A DNA stretch of 64,000 nt. Origin: CAVUXJ01 sp963814975 (GTDB lineage: Bacteria > Acidobacteriota > Vicinamibacteria > Vicinamibacterales > CAVVIG01). The notes under the pieces were generated by a model. The model saw nothing but the letters and a program-made list of their open reading frames with translations. It made no database searches and was not told the origin of the DNA. The position numbers and the translations under genes were made by a program. Of the stretch, positions 17,858-26,726 are shown piece after piece. Positions within the stretch are counted from its first letter, which is position 1; each line of letters starts with the position of its first letter. Location of the stretch: positions 79,765-143,764 of the forward strand of contig CAWFFB010000037.1 of NCBI GenBank assembly GCA_963814975.1. The letters run 5' to 3'.

Positions 17858-19366
17858 GTGCGCCGGGTAAAGGGAACGTCGTCGTGTCTGCTCGGTCTGG
17901 TGTGCTTCCTGGCATCCGCGTGCGCCTCGGAGCCTGAAAACACCGCGCCTGCTCCCGTGGCGTCGCGCGCGACGGTGTTTCAAGGCGCGCGGCTCATCAC
18001 CGGTGAGGGCACCGCACCGATCGAGAACTCCATCTTCATCGTCGAGAACAACCAGTTCACCGGCGTCGGCCGACAGGGCGAGTTGCAGGTCCCGGCCGGT
18101 GCGGCGCGCGTCGACCTGACCGGCAAGACCGTCATGCCCGCGAAGGTCGACGCACACGGCCACCTCGGGTTCGAGAACGTGGTCGACGGGACGATGTCGA
18201 AGGAGAACTTCACGCGGGAGAATCTCATCGACCACCTGGAGCGGTACGCCTACCTCGGATACAGCGCCGTCATCAGCATTGCCGACCTGGCGGAGCGCGA
18301 GATCATGCCGGGCGATCATCTCAACCTGTTCCAGGCGCCGCGAGACCCTCGCATGCCGAAGACAGGGCGCTTCCAGTGGGGCGACGTGCCGCTGCGCGTG
18401 CAGCAAGAGGTCGTGCCCAATGCCGCCCTGTTTCGCACGGCCGGCCCGGGAATGTCCTGGCCGGGAGCGGGGGCGGGCGGCGACCCCTCCAGAAATGACG
18501 TGATGTATCCGGTGACAACGGAGGAGGAAGCTCGAAGGGCCGTTCAGGACTACGTCAAACAAGACGTCGCATTCGTCAAGATCTGGGTGGACGACAGAGA
18601 GGGAAAACTGAAAACGCTGCCGCCGGCTCTTTATCGGGCGATTATCGACGAGGCCCGGAAGCACAACATGCCCGTCACGGCGCATACCGTCAAGTTGTCT
18701 GATGCCAAGGAACTTTATAGAGCAGGCCTCGAGGGCGCCACTCATCTGCCGGTTCGCGGCGGTGACGTGCCGGATGACGAACTGATTGCGATCATCAAGC
18801 AGCGGGTGGCCCAGAGCGCTCGGCCGATCTGGTTCAACGAGCCCGGCAACCTGATCGCCCTGGGCCCCGCGGCGTGGGACGATCCGCTGTTGTGGGAGAT
18901 GCTGTCTCGCGAACAGGTTCAGAAGCAGCAGGGCGACGCGATCAAGAAGATGACGCCGCAGGCCGTTCAGAAAGCCCGCGAGGAATCCAAAGCGATGGGA
19001 GACGTGGCGAAGACGCTCATCAACGCGGGCATGAAGCTCGTGTTCGGGAGCGACAACGGGTCGGCCGGACGCGGATTCGGCTGGTATAACCAGCTGAAGT
19101 TCGAAAACTGGGTGACGATGGGCTTCACGCCAGCGGAGGCGATCGTCATGACGACACGCGACTCGGCGGAGGTCGCCAAGATCAATACCGGGGTGGTCGC
19201 CGCAGGGAAGAGCGCCGACTTCATCGTTCTCGACGCGAATCCCCTCGAGAACATCGCCAATACGCGCCGCATCAACAAGGTCTACCTCCGGGGGGCGGAA
19301 GTGGACCGCGCTTCGATGAGAGCCAAGTGGCAGGCGAAATGGGCCCGCCCGCACGCGACCCAGTAG
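17858..19366 (+). CDS. Amidohydrolase-family lipoprotein (metal-dependent hydrolase)
   Basis: The GTG at 17858 follows AAGGAGG (17846-17852). 502 residues begin with a lipoprotein signal (LVCFLASACAS). Metal-site motifs of the amidohydrolase superfamily are in order: KVDAHGHLGFEN (HxH), VKIWVDDREG (bridging-Lys position), PVTAHTVK (His), ATHLPVRGGD (His) and LVFGSDNGS (Asp). It closes with the usual beta-sandwich return GVVAAGKSADFIVLDANPLE. Nearest architecture is the imidazolonepropionase/prolidase-like group. It is probably anchored in the periplasm. A decayed paralogue lies at 39870-41312. The natural substrate is unknown; a cyclic amide or dipeptide is possible. Confidence 0.88.
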   Translation: MRRVKGTSSCLLGLVCFLASACASEPENTAPAPVASRATVFQGARLITGEGTAPIENSIFIVENNQFTGVGRQGELQVPAGAARVDLTGKTVMPAKVDAHGHLGFENVVDGTMSKENFTRENLIDHLERYAYLGYSAVISIADLAEREIMPGDHLNLFQAPRDPRMPKTGRFQWGDVPLRVQQEVVPNAALFRTAGPGMSWPGAGAGGDPSRNDVMYPVTTEEEARRAVQDYVKQDVAFVKIWVDDREGKLKTLPPALYRAIIDEARKHNMPVTAHTVKLSDAKELYRAGLEGATHLPVRGGDVPDDELIAIIKQRVAQSARPIWFNEPGNLIALGPAAWDDPLLWEMLSREQVQKQQGDAIKKMTPQAVQKAREESKAMGDVAKTLINAGMKLVFGSDNGSAGRGFGWYNQLKFENWVTMGFTPAEAIVMTTRDSAEVAKINTGVVAAGKSADFIVLDANPLENIANTRRINKVYLRGAEVDRASMRAKWQAKWARPHATQ

Positions 19367-19411
19367 CCGCCACCGCCAACTACATGGGGCGTTCTTGAAA
19401 AGGGGGTTGCA

Positions 19412-21204
19412 GTGAACCGAGTGGCCCTGTTCTTCCTGTTGTCCGGCTGCGTCGGTCTCGCCGAGTCTCCCACCAGGCAGCGCGTGCTTTTCAACCGGTA
19501 TCTCGTGCCGGCGATGACGGTGTACATCGCCGATGCCGACGGAAAGAACGAACGCGCGCTCGTGCCCACGAAAGGGCTGGAGTACTCCCCATCGTATTCC
19601 GCCGACGGCCAGTGGGTGGTGTACACCGTCGAGCACGAAGGACAGTCCGACATCTACCGGATTCATCCGGACGGCTCGGGCCTTCAGCAGCTCACCGACG
19701 ATCCCGCCTTCGACGATCAGGCCGCCCTGTCGCCAGACGGGAAGACGCTGGCGTTCGTGTCGACGCGAAGCGGCGGCACGGCTGGCATCTGGCTGATGGA
19801 CATCAACTCGAAGACGTACTCCAACCTGACGAAGCACTCGTCCGGAAATTTCCGCCCGAGCTGGTCCCCCGATTCCACCTGGATCGCGTTCACTTCGGAT
19901 CGCGATGCGCAGCCCGGGTACTTCCCGGCCAGTGGGAGCATCTGCAGTCGACCGGCGTGTTCATCATCCGGGCAGACGGCACGGGGCTGCGTCGCCTTAC
20001 GCGTAAGGATGGCGTTGCTGGAAGCCCGACCTGGTCGCCGGACGGCAGGAAGATCCTGTTCTACGAGACCGACGAAGTGGGTGCGTACCTCGCCAAGAAC
20101 GCCCAGAGCCGTACCGAGATCGTGTCGATTGATGTCACGACGGGAGAGCGCAAGCAATACACGGCTTCGAACGACACCAAGCTGTCTCCGCAATGGCTGT
20201 CGGGCGGCAGGATCGGCTACGTCACTCGCGCCGCTGATGACACGGCCGGCTTGAAGATCTGGCATCCCAGCCGCCGGGTGGACGCGATCGCCACCGGGGG
20301 CGTGCGCAACCCGAGCTGGTCTCCCGACGGCACACGCGTCGTGTACCAGCGGATGAGTCGAATCGGATCGACGGAACACCTGCTTCCCACAGCGAGCCGT
20401 GATGCCGGTTTCGAGCTGCTGTTGAGCGAACCGTTTCCAGCGTTCTCCCAGGACGGAAAGAAGCTGCTCTACAGCCAATACGGCGTGGGCAGGACCAATG
20501 GCCTGGAATCGACGAGCGCGCGCGACACCAGTATCCAAATCATGAACGCCGACGGCAGCGAACGACGCACGCTGTTCCATCGCGAGGGCTTCAGTGCCTT
20601 TGCCGGCGCGTGGTCGCCGGTCGGTGACGAGATCGCGCTTTCAGTCGGGCGGTATTTCCGCCAGGCCGGTTTGCCACCAGGGCAGATCGCGTTGATCAAA
20701 TCAGACGGCTCCAACTTCCGCCTCCTCGTCGATGACGACGTGAACAACGGCTTCGCCAGCTGGTCGCCCGATGGCAAAAGGCTCGTCTTCAAGCGGGGAC
20801 GACAGCTCGTGACGATGTCGCTCGCGGATCGCGTCATCGCGCCGTTGACCGACGGCTCCCATTACGACAACTTCCCCCAGTGGTCGCCGAGGGGAGACGT
20901 GATCATGTTCACCAGCGATCGCGATGGAGACTTCGAGCTGTATACCATCCGGGCCGACGGCACCCAGCTTCGCCGCCTGACGCATAGCCCTGGCAACGAC
21001 GCCCATTCCGCATGGTCTTCCGACGGGCAGTGGATCCTCTTCAGCAGCGGACGAATGGGATTCAAGGACGAAATGGCGTTGTACGAAGGGGTTCCCCAAC
21101 CCTACGGCGAGATCTTCGCGATGCGCGCGGATGGATCCGACGTCCGCCAGCTGACGGATAACAAATGGGAGGACGCCAGCCCCGGCTCCAGGCCGCAGCC
21201 GTAG
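19412..21204 (+). CDS. TolB-like WD40/PD40 propeller protein, secreted, one frameshift
   Basis: The GTG at 19412 lies behind AAAAGGGGG. A short signal-like segment (VALFFLLSGCVGLAES) leads into PD40 blades: SPSYSADGQWVVYTVE, DDQAALSPDGKTLAFVST and RPSWSPDSTWIAFTSDRD. The frame breaks at a CCCGGG stretch (19914-19919); one base restores it. The other frame continues with SPTWSPDGRKILFYET, FASWSPDGKRLVFKR, FPQWSPRGDVIMFTSDRDGD and HSAWSSDGQWILFSSGR to the stop at 21204, about 597 residues in all. TolB-type propellers bind partner proteins or act as non-catalytic domains. The gene follows the amidohydrolase by 45 bases and may share its transcript. Confidence 0.8.
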
Positions 21205-21247
21205 TGTCCGCCTCCAGGCGTACCGTGAGAGGTCCGGCAAGAACCTG

Positions 21248-21333
21248 TGAAGAAATCGCTGAAGTGCAGGCCTGTAGGCCTGCCGTGTCGGGCGGACCTG
21301 AAGGTCCGCACTACATCAGGAGCGATTTCTTCA
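21248..21333. repeat. Nested-hairpin repeat element between convergent genes
   Basis: Three perfect inverted repeats are nested. The outer arms TGAAGAAATCGCT (21248-21260) and AGCGATTTCTTCA (21321-21333) enclose hairpin 1, GCAGGCC-TGTA-GGCCTGC (21266-21283), and hairpin 2, GCGGACCT-GA-AGGTCCGC (21292-21309). The outer pairing extends further with one bulge (CTGT versus ACAG). AAGTCTG / GACTTGAG units follow at 21362-21395. It sits exactly between the 3' ends of two convergent genes, so it may act as a bidirectional terminator. The sharp symmetric structure also fits a REP/MITE-type mobile repeat. No reading frame is present. Confidence 0.75.
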
Positions 21334-21398
21334 ACAGCCTGCTAAAGCCTGACACTACGTGCTGAAGTCTGTGAGACTTGAGACTTGAGTCTGATCGG

Positions 21399-22421
21399 TT
21401 ATTTCGTCCCGATCCAAGCCATGCCGTCGGGATCCATACCCGAGGAAAAACGGCCCGTCAGCTCGAGCGTTTTCAGGTCGACGACGGCAATGTTGTTATC
21501 GGCGTTCACCGACGCGTACGCCCGCGAACCATCGGGCTGGATCAGGAACTTCGTCACGCTGCTGCCCACCTTGATTCGCTTGATCTCTTTTCGAGCAGCC
21601 GCGTCGAGCACCACCAACTCGCCGCCCTTGGGATGGGACAACAGCACTCGCCTGCCATCTGGTGTGAACTGCAGATGGTTGTAGCCTTGATACGGCAGCT
21701 TGACGGTCTGTTTGAGCTTCTTGGTGGCGACATCGATGATCGAGACGCCGCCGTCCCCCCCGTGTCCGGTCCAGACCTCCGTGCCATCAGGAGACATGTC
21801 GATCGCCTGCGGCGCGGGGCCGACGGGAATCACGGTGATGTTCCAGTCGCCGGCGGCATTCGCCACGGGCTTACCCGTAACACGCTCGAACGCCGTAATG
21901 CTCCCGGAGCCCATATTGGCGGTAAAGATATTATTGAGGTCCTTGCTGACGACGAGGTTGTGGGTGCCGTTTTGTCCGGTGCCGAGCGCCAGGTCTATCT
22001 TGTTGGTGGCCGGGTCATATCGGCCGATCGCCTTGCTGCCCTGTGCGGTGAAGTACACCTTTCCCCCGGCTACGGTCATCCCGTGCGGATAGGTGAGCGG
22101 GCCCAAGTCGACCCGGCGCACCTCTTTCCGAGCCGCGAGATCGACGACAGAAATGGAATTGCCCGGACGACCGCCCTCCGAAAAATTGACCACGAACGCC
22201 GTTTTGCCGTCGCCAGACACGGCCACTGAATGGCCGTGATCGGCCGTGGGCACGCGGCCCATGACCTTCCGAGTCGACGGGTCGACAATCGACAGGGTGT
22301 TCTCCCCCTGGTGGACGACGAGCAGCGCGGTCGAGGGAGCTTGCGCGCGACCTCCTGCCGGCAACATCGCGAAAGCGGCGAGCAAGACCGTCCGGCGGAC
22401 AAACATCTTTTCTGAAGTCAT
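21399..22421 (-). CDS. YncE/YVTN-type secreted beta-propeller protein
   Basis: The ATG at 22421 has AAAGGAGAG just upstream, which favours it over the outer start at 22466. 340 residues: a signal peptide (TVLLAAFAMLPAGGRAQ), then seven-bladed propeller repeats such as LLVVHQGENTLSIVDPSTRK, DGKTAFVVNFSEGG, DLNNIFTANMGSGSITAFER, VGPAPQAIDMSPDGTEVWTG and PDGRRVLLSHPKGGELVVLD. This matches YVTN/lactonase-like propellers. A lactonase function would need extra evidence; a periplasmic binding or scaffold role is equally possible. Confidence 0.85.
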   Translation of the reverse strand: MTSEKMFVRRTVLLAAFAMLPAGGRAQAPSTALLVVHQGENTLSIVDPSTRKVMGRVPTADHGHSVAVSGDGKTAFVVNFSEGGRPGNSISVVDLAARKEVRRVDLGPLTYPHGMTVAGGKVYFTAQGSKAIGRYDPATNKIDLALGTGQNGTHNLVVSKDLNNIFTANMGSGSITAFERVTGKPVANAAGDWNITVIPVGPAPQAIDMSPDGTEVWTGHGGDGGVSIIDVATKKLKQTVKLPYQGYNHLQFTPDGRRVLLSHPKGGELVVLDAAARKEIKRIKVGSSVTKFLIQPDGSRAYASVNADNNIAVVDLKTLELTGRFSSGMDPDGMAWIGTK

Positions 22422-22815
22422 CCGAGCTCTCCTTTCGAACTCCGCCTTCAACAACAGACGACGCAAACCGATGCCTTACCCGTGCACTCCCGGGTGCGAT
22501 CGGCGACGTTGATTTCTGCGTAAGAGATTATAGAGCGCCTTGGGACCGGGATGTTTGCCTTCCGTGGCCGGTGGGACGCCCGCAACAGCAGCCCTCGGAG
22601 CGAGAGCCAGAGGAACGCCCGAGTGTGACCGGCTTCCGCCGTGCGGGCGATTACGTATCTGGCGTCCGATGTTCGAATGCTCAACACGGCAACAGCAATC
22701 GCGCCCCGGAATTTCTCGGGTTTTCGACGGCATGACCATTGCCCAGTCAGGGTCTACTGGTCGACCGCAACGCTCGTCAATCACCGCTCTCAACCGAAGG
22801 AAACACGTTCATCAG
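22422..22815. other. Gene-free interval
   Basis: Nearly 400 bases between the divergent YVTN propeller and a small helix-turn-helix gene. Open frames exist on both strands but none has a credible start, ribosome-binding site or recognisable protein. No repeat with clear boundaries, tRNA or terminator was recognised. The promoter of the propeller gene presumably lies in its first 100 bases. Confidence 0.5.
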
Positions 22816-23004
22816 ATGAATATTGAGCATCTTGTCATTCGTGCCAGCGCCGAGTTTCAGGAAATGCCTGGTCTCCGCTTGACCGTCCGGCAGGCAGAGC
22901 GTCTGTGGGGCCTCGCGCCGGACGTGTGCGCCCAGGTTGTGGACGTGCTCGTGAGTCGCGCCATTCTGAAACGCCACGGGGACACCTTCTCCCTCCTCAA
23001 ATAA
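22816..23004 (+). CDS. Small winged-helix/HTH-like protein
   Basis: 62 residues from ATG 22816. The core RLTVRQAERLWGLAPDVC followed by VVDVLVSRAILKRHGDTF has the look of a compact winged-helix domain. It shares a clear pattern with the protein at 56245-56484 (I/LTV, then a Gly, then VxDxLV, then RHGxxF). Such short stand-alone domains are frequent in Acidobacteriota and are probably DNA-binding or protein-interaction modules. The ribosome-binding site is weak, so the start is uncertain. Confidence 0.55.
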   Translation: MNIEHLVIRASAEFQEMPGLRLTVRQAERLWGLAPDVCAQVVDVLVSRAILKRHGDTFSLLK

Positions 23005-23196
23005 GCACCTTCTTCCGCCATTCCACCGCAGAAACGCGGCCTATACGAAGGTTGATTGAGTGCGCGGAGCCCGTCAGTCGCCAGATTATCCGCGCGGCTT
23101 CGCAGTCGGAACAGGTCGTACCTTTTTTCGTACGCAACGGAAGCACCTTCCCGGACTAGGATGAGGGATTCTTGAAGTCCTTTGGAGCTTCCCACG

Positions 23197-23892
23197 ATGA
23201 AGGCTCTCATTGTCCTGGCTCTGGCTACCGAACTGCTGCAGCCGCCTGCGTCACGTTTCCAGCGGCTGACATTCCGGGCGCCCGATGGGACCAAGCTTCT
23301 GTACGGCCGGACCATTCCGGCAGATTACGATCCCAGCCGGCCACGCCCCCTCGTCCTCGCCCTGCATCCCGGCGGCGAGAGGTTACCCTTCTACGGCGAT
23401 CAGTTCATGCGGCAGATCGCCCTGCCCGGACTGGCTGCGCTCGATCCGATCATGGTGGCGCCGGATTGTCCGACGCCCGCCTGGTCGGATTCGGCTGCCG
23501 ATCGCGCGGTCATGGCTCTCATTGATAGTGTGATGGCGGAATACGCGATCGACCGCCGGCGGATTCTCGTCACCGGCTTCAGTCTCGGAGGAAGCGGGAC
23601 GTGGTTCATGTCGTCGCACCACGGCGACCGATTCACCGCGGCCATCGTACTGGCGGGACGGACGGACGAACCGCTCGACCGGCTGGCCAGCATCCCGACT
23701 TACATCATCCACAGCCGGGATGACGAGATCGTGCCCTTCGCACAGGCCGAACAGCGCGCCGCCGGGCTCGCCGCCATGGGCCGGGTCGTCAAGTTCGAGG
23801 CGCTGCAGGGTGTGGGACACTACGCCATGCGCGGATACGTGGGGGCGCTTGAACGGGCTGGGCGGTGGGTCGCCGAGCGCTGGGAGAAATAG
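23197..23892 (+). CDS. Alpha/beta-hydrolase (poly-hydroxybutyrate-depolymerase/feruloyl-esterase-like)
   Basis: About 231 residues from ATG 23197 with a short hydrophobic N-terminus (MKALIVLALATELLQ) that may act as a signal. Hydrolase landmarks are LVLALHPGGERLPFYGDQF (oxyanion HPGG), ILVTGFSLGGSGTWFMSS (G-x-S-x-G), IIHSRDDEIVPFAQAE (Asp) and LQGVGHYAMRGYV (His). The phrase GFSLGGxGTW is characteristic of the esterase-D/PHB-depolymerase-like subgroup. The next gene starts 3 bases after its stop, so the two are one operon with the MmgE/PrpD-like protein. Confidence 0.85.
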   Translation: MKALIVLALATELLQPPASRFQRLTFRAPDGTKLLYGRTIPADYDPSRPRPLVLALHPGGERLPFYGDQFMRQIALPGLAALDPIMVAPDCPTPAWSDSAADRAVMALIDSVMAEYAIDRRRILVTGFSLGGSGTWFMSSHHGDRFTAAIVLAGRTDEPLDRLASIPTYIIHSRDDEIVPFAQAEQRAAGLAAMGRVVKFEALQGVGHYAMRGYVGALERAGRWVAERWEK

Positions 23893-23895
23893 ACC

Positions 23896-25353
23896 ATGCA
23901 AATGAGCCGGAAAGAGTTTCTGGCCCTCGTGGCCCGTGGCGCCGTCGCGGCCGGGGCGACAGCGCTGCCGTGGACGCGCCTGCGCGCGGAGTCGCCGGGG
24001 CCGATCATGACCGCGCTCAGCAACTACATGGCGGCCGCCGCCGGGCGCGCGCTCCCCGCCGACGTCATCGAGAAGACCAAGGAGCACATCCTGGATACGT
24101 TCGCGGCCATGATTTCCGGATCCAAGCTGCCACCAGGCCAGGCCGCGATCGGATTTGCCCGTGCCATGCGCGGTGATGCCACTGCAACGGTTGTGGGCTC
24201 CGTCGTGCTCAGCAGCCCTCTGGAAGCGGCGCTGGCCAATGGGGTGCTGGCCCACTCTGACGAGACCGACGATTCGCATGGCCCCTCGCAGTCGCACCCG
24301 GGCGCGGCGATCGTCCCGGCAGCCTTGGCGGCCGCCGAGAAGTTTGGCATCGACGGGATGGGCTTCATGCGCGCCGTGGCGCTGGGCTACGACATCGGTC
24401 CAAGAGTGACGATGGCCCTAGGCGGCGTCACGTTTCGGCGCGAGAGCCACCGCAGCACCCACAGCATCGCGGGAACCTTCGGCGCCTCGGCGGCTGCCGG
24501 ATCGATCGCACGCCTGAATGCGCAGCAGATGCGCTGGCTGCTCGACTACGCCGCTCAGCAGGCATCCGGCTTTGCGGCATGGGAGCGCGACACCGATCAC
24601 ATCGAGAAGGGCTTCGTGTTTGGCGGGATGCCGGCCCGCAACGGCGTCACGGCCGCGCTCCTCGTAAGCCTGGGCTGGAACGGGGTCGATGACGTGTTCT
24701 CCGGCGACGACAATTTCTTCGAAGCGACGTCGCCGGCAGGCACTCCGGCGACGCTGGTCGATCGCCTGGGCGAGCGCTACGAGGTGACGAGGACCGACAT
24801 CAAGAAATGGACCGTCGGCTCCCCTATCCAGGCACCGCTCGATGCCCTGGACAACCTTCTGCGCCGCCGGCCCTTCGAGGCCGACCAGGTGCAGCGCATC
24901 GTCGTTCGCCTGGCGACCAGTGCCGGCGAGGTCGTGGACAATCGCGAGATGCCGGACATCTGTCTGCAGCACATGGTCGCCGTCATGATCCTCGACAAGA
25001 CCGCGTCGTTCGCGGCCGCGCACGACAAGGCCCGGATGCAGGACCCGGTGGTTCTCAAGCACCGCGCGAAAGTCGAGCTCGTGGGCGACGAAGAACTCCA
25101 GCGTCGGATGCCGCAGCGGCAGTCGATCGTCGAGGTCACCCTGAACGATGGCACCCGGCTCTCCGAACGGGTCGAGGCCGTGCGCGGTACTGCCGCGAAC
25201 CCAATGGATCCTGCAGAGGTTATCAGCAAGTGCCGGGACCTGACCGCGCCTGTTCTGGGGGCGGCAATTGCTGATCGGCTGATTCAGACGGTGATGACGC
25301 TCGAAGCGACGCGAGACATCAGGCTGCTGCGTCCGCTGCTCCAGTCCTCGTGA
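23896..25353 (+). CDS. MmgE/PrpD-family protein with an export signal
   Basis: 485 residues. The C-terminal ~450 match the MmgE/PrpD fold (2-methylcitrate dehydratase, cis-aconitate decarboxylase, iminodisuccinate epimerase): HILDTFAAMISGSKLPPGQ, AHSDETDDSHGPSQSHPGAA, FGASAAAGSIARLNAQQM and DICLQHMVAVMILDKTASF. Unusually it starts with MSRKEFLALVARGAVAAGA, a Tat-like signal with RK instead of RR, so it is probably exported while classical members are cytoplasmic. The reaction on an extracytoplasmic hydroxy-acid or dicarboxylate is unknown. It is tightly linked to the upstream esterase, which hints at joint processing of an ester-linked acid. Confidence 0.88.
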   Translation: MQMSRKEFLALVARGAVAAGATALPWTRLRAESPGPIMTALSNYMAAAAGRALPADVIEKTKEHILDTFAAMISGSKLPPGQAAIGFARAMRGDATATVVGSVVLSSPLEAALANGVLAHSDETDDSHGPSQSHPGAAIVPAALAAAEKFGIDGMGFMRAVALGYDIGPRVTMALGGVTFRRESHRSTHSIAGTFGASAAAGSIARLNAQQMRWLLDYAAQQASGFAAWERDTDHIEKGFVFGGMPARNGVTAALLVSLGWNGVDDVFSGDDNFFEATSPAGTPATLVDRLGERYEVTRTDIKKWTVGSPIQAPLDALDNLLRRRPFEADQVQRIVVRLATSAGEVVDNREMPDICLQHMVAVMILDKTASFAAAHDKARMQDPVVLKHRAKVELVGDEELQRRMPQRQSIVEVTLNDGTRLSERVEAVRGTAANPMDPAEVISKCRDLTAPVLGAAIADRLIQTVMTLEATRDIRLLRPLLQSS

Positions 25354-25379
25354 TGAGCTCGATGAAGGCCGGCAGGAGT

Positions 25380-25742
25380 CTATCGTCTGGTTCGCCTGGC
25401 GCCGATCGTCCGCGCGCGTGAATCGTGGAGGTCTTCTCGGATTCGGTCTTCGGCGCGGCGTCCGCCCTTCCGGCCGGCGCCGCTCAACAGCTCGCCAAGG
25501 CGCCGGCGCTGCCCAACGGTAAGGCCGAGACGCGGGGCCTTCGCTCCTTCGGCGCCCGGTAGCGCCCATCCTTCGGCAATCAGCAATTCCGCCTGGTGGC
25601 GGGTCACGGTCAGCACATCACCGACGCTATGCAACGACAGGTCGATACCGTTGAGGCATTCCGCCAGTTTCCTGGTCAACAGAACCTGCGTCCGGTCTGC
25701 GGCTCGCCGCCGCATGTTTTCCATCCGAACGATCACCGACAC
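25380..25742 (-). CDS. Conserved-looking hypothetical protein, basic C-terminus
   Basis: 120 residues, not recognised. The N-terminal half (RTQVLLTRKLAECLNGIDLS, VGDVLTVTRHQAELLIAEGW) looks like a small folded domain with a helix-turn-helix flavour. The C-terminal third is very rich in Arg/Lys/Gly and may bind nucleic acid or be disordered. It converges with the MmgE/PrpD gene and is divergent from the gene at 25916. TGACA-type direct repeats (tgacagtcatgaca, near 25769) lie in the divergent gap and could be an operator. Confidence 0.5.
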   Translation of the reverse strand: MSVIVRMENMRRRAADRTQVLLTRKLAECLNGIDLSLHSVGDVLTVTRHQAELLIAEGWALPGAEGAKAPRLGLTVGQRRRLGELLSGAGRKGGRRAEDRIREDLHDSRARTIGARRTRR

Positions 25743-25876
25743 TTATGGGACCTTTCAGGGTAGATGTGTGACAGTCATGACATCATTTTGTCCAATGGCT
25801 GAGCGGCGCCTCCCGCTATCGAATTCATGCAAGGCAAGAAGCGAACCATCCCGCGTCACGGAGCAGCCGATGGCTC

Positions 25877-25892
25877 TGGCATTACCGTTGCT
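25877..25892 (+). promoter_or_regulatory. Candidate sigma-54 (-24/-12) promoter
   Basis: TGGCATTACCGTTGCT matches the sigma-54 consensus TGGCAC-N5-TTGC with correct GG/GC spacing. The predicted transcript would start near 25903 and carry GGAGGG (25904-25909) before the ATG at 25916, a very short leader. One match of this kind can arise by chance. Confidence 0.4.
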
Positions 25893-25915
25893 CGGATGAC
25901 CGCGGAGGGTTGGAT

Positions 25916-26470
25916 ATGTCAGAGGTGCTTCGATCGTTTGATCAACCTATCCTCGACAATTCCGGCGAGTACCACGCGCGCGTGGTGGGCAGGCTCGCGG
26001 ACGACGGCATGTGGGAGGGGTGGCTGGAATTCGTCCCTCAGAGCGGGCGGAATGCGTTGATTTCGCCGGTCGAGTCGCGCCAGCCGGAACGAGAGCACCT
26101 CGAGTATTGGGCATCGGGTCTCAGCGTGGTATACGCCGAAGGCGCGCTGCTGCGGGCGCGCAGACCGCGCAGACTTCAGACCCAGGCGGTGGAAACGGCC
26201 GCATCAGAAGCCCCGGCCCCCAGGAGGACCGCCACGTCCCCACGGTTCGCTGGCACAACCCCGATCCTCGATCCGTTCGAGGTCGGCTCACACAGCCTCG
26301 ATATCCTCGCGCAGGAACTCGGGGCCATCGGACGGGCGCGTCTCGTCAACATCATCGTGGCCTACGAGCTGAATCATGGAGGAGGCGACCTTGGACAGCT
26401 GACCGCCGCGCAGTTGATCGCGCTCATCGTCGACGAGGTGAAAGCGGCGCTGGTCGATCGACGCAGGTGA
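25916..26470 (+). CDS. Conserved hypothetical protein
   Basis: 184 residues from ATG 25916, with GGAGGG six bases upstream. The N-terminal 60 residues (SFDQPILDNSGEYHARVVG, DDGMWEGWLEFVPQSGR, EHLEYWASGLSVVYAEGAL) form a compact aromatic beta-rich module. The C-terminal 60 (FEVGSHSLDILAQELGAIGR, ARLVNIIVAYELNHGG, LTAAQLIALIVDEVKAAL) is helical, with a Pro/Arg-rich linker between. I recognise no assigned function. It is soluble with no signal peptide, preceded by a candidate sigma-54 promoter, and transcribed in the same direction as the copper-monooxygenase-like pair 256 bases downstream. Confidence 0.7.
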   Translation: MSEVLRSFDQPILDNSGEYHARVVGRLADDGMWEGWLEFVPQSGRNALISPVESRQPEREHLEYWASGLSVVYAEGALLRARRPRRLQTQAVETAASEAPAPRRTATSPRFAGTTPILDPFEVGSHSLDILAQELGAIGRARLVNIIVAYELNHGGGDLGQLTAAQLIALIVDEVKAALVDRRR

Positions 26471-26726
26471 GTCGTCCCGTGATTTCGACGCTTTCCTGGC
26501 GCAGCTGAAGGCCGGCTACCACAGGCGCCCCGCCATGCTTGGCCCGCGTGGCCGGCCAGACCGCGGCGACAGACCGCGTGCGCCATATGCGGCCCGCGCG
26601 GATCCAGAGATGGATGAAACCGCGGGCAAGAACCCGCCGGCCCACCCACCCAGGAGCAATCCGCGGCGTCCTTTGGGGTCTTCTCGAAGTGTTGCGACGG
26701 AGCCCAGGCGTCGTTACGCTTGAGTC

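Noticed and set aside
17612..19837. Upstream extension of the minus-strand DUF5916 frame (open to 19837)
   Set aside because: It is antisense to the amidohydrolase gene, has no recognisable domain, and the signal peptide with ATG at 17611 sets the start.
21399..22421. 6-phosphogluconolactonase for the YVTN propeller
   Set aside because: Fold match only, with an export signal that argues against a cytoplasmic pentose-phosphate role.
26374..26649. Minus-strand frame (Pro/Arg/His-rich) before the copper-oxygenase-like gene
   Set aside because: No start signal or family support; resembles spurious frames seen in intergenic repeats. The gap may be a dispersed element, but no boundaries were found.
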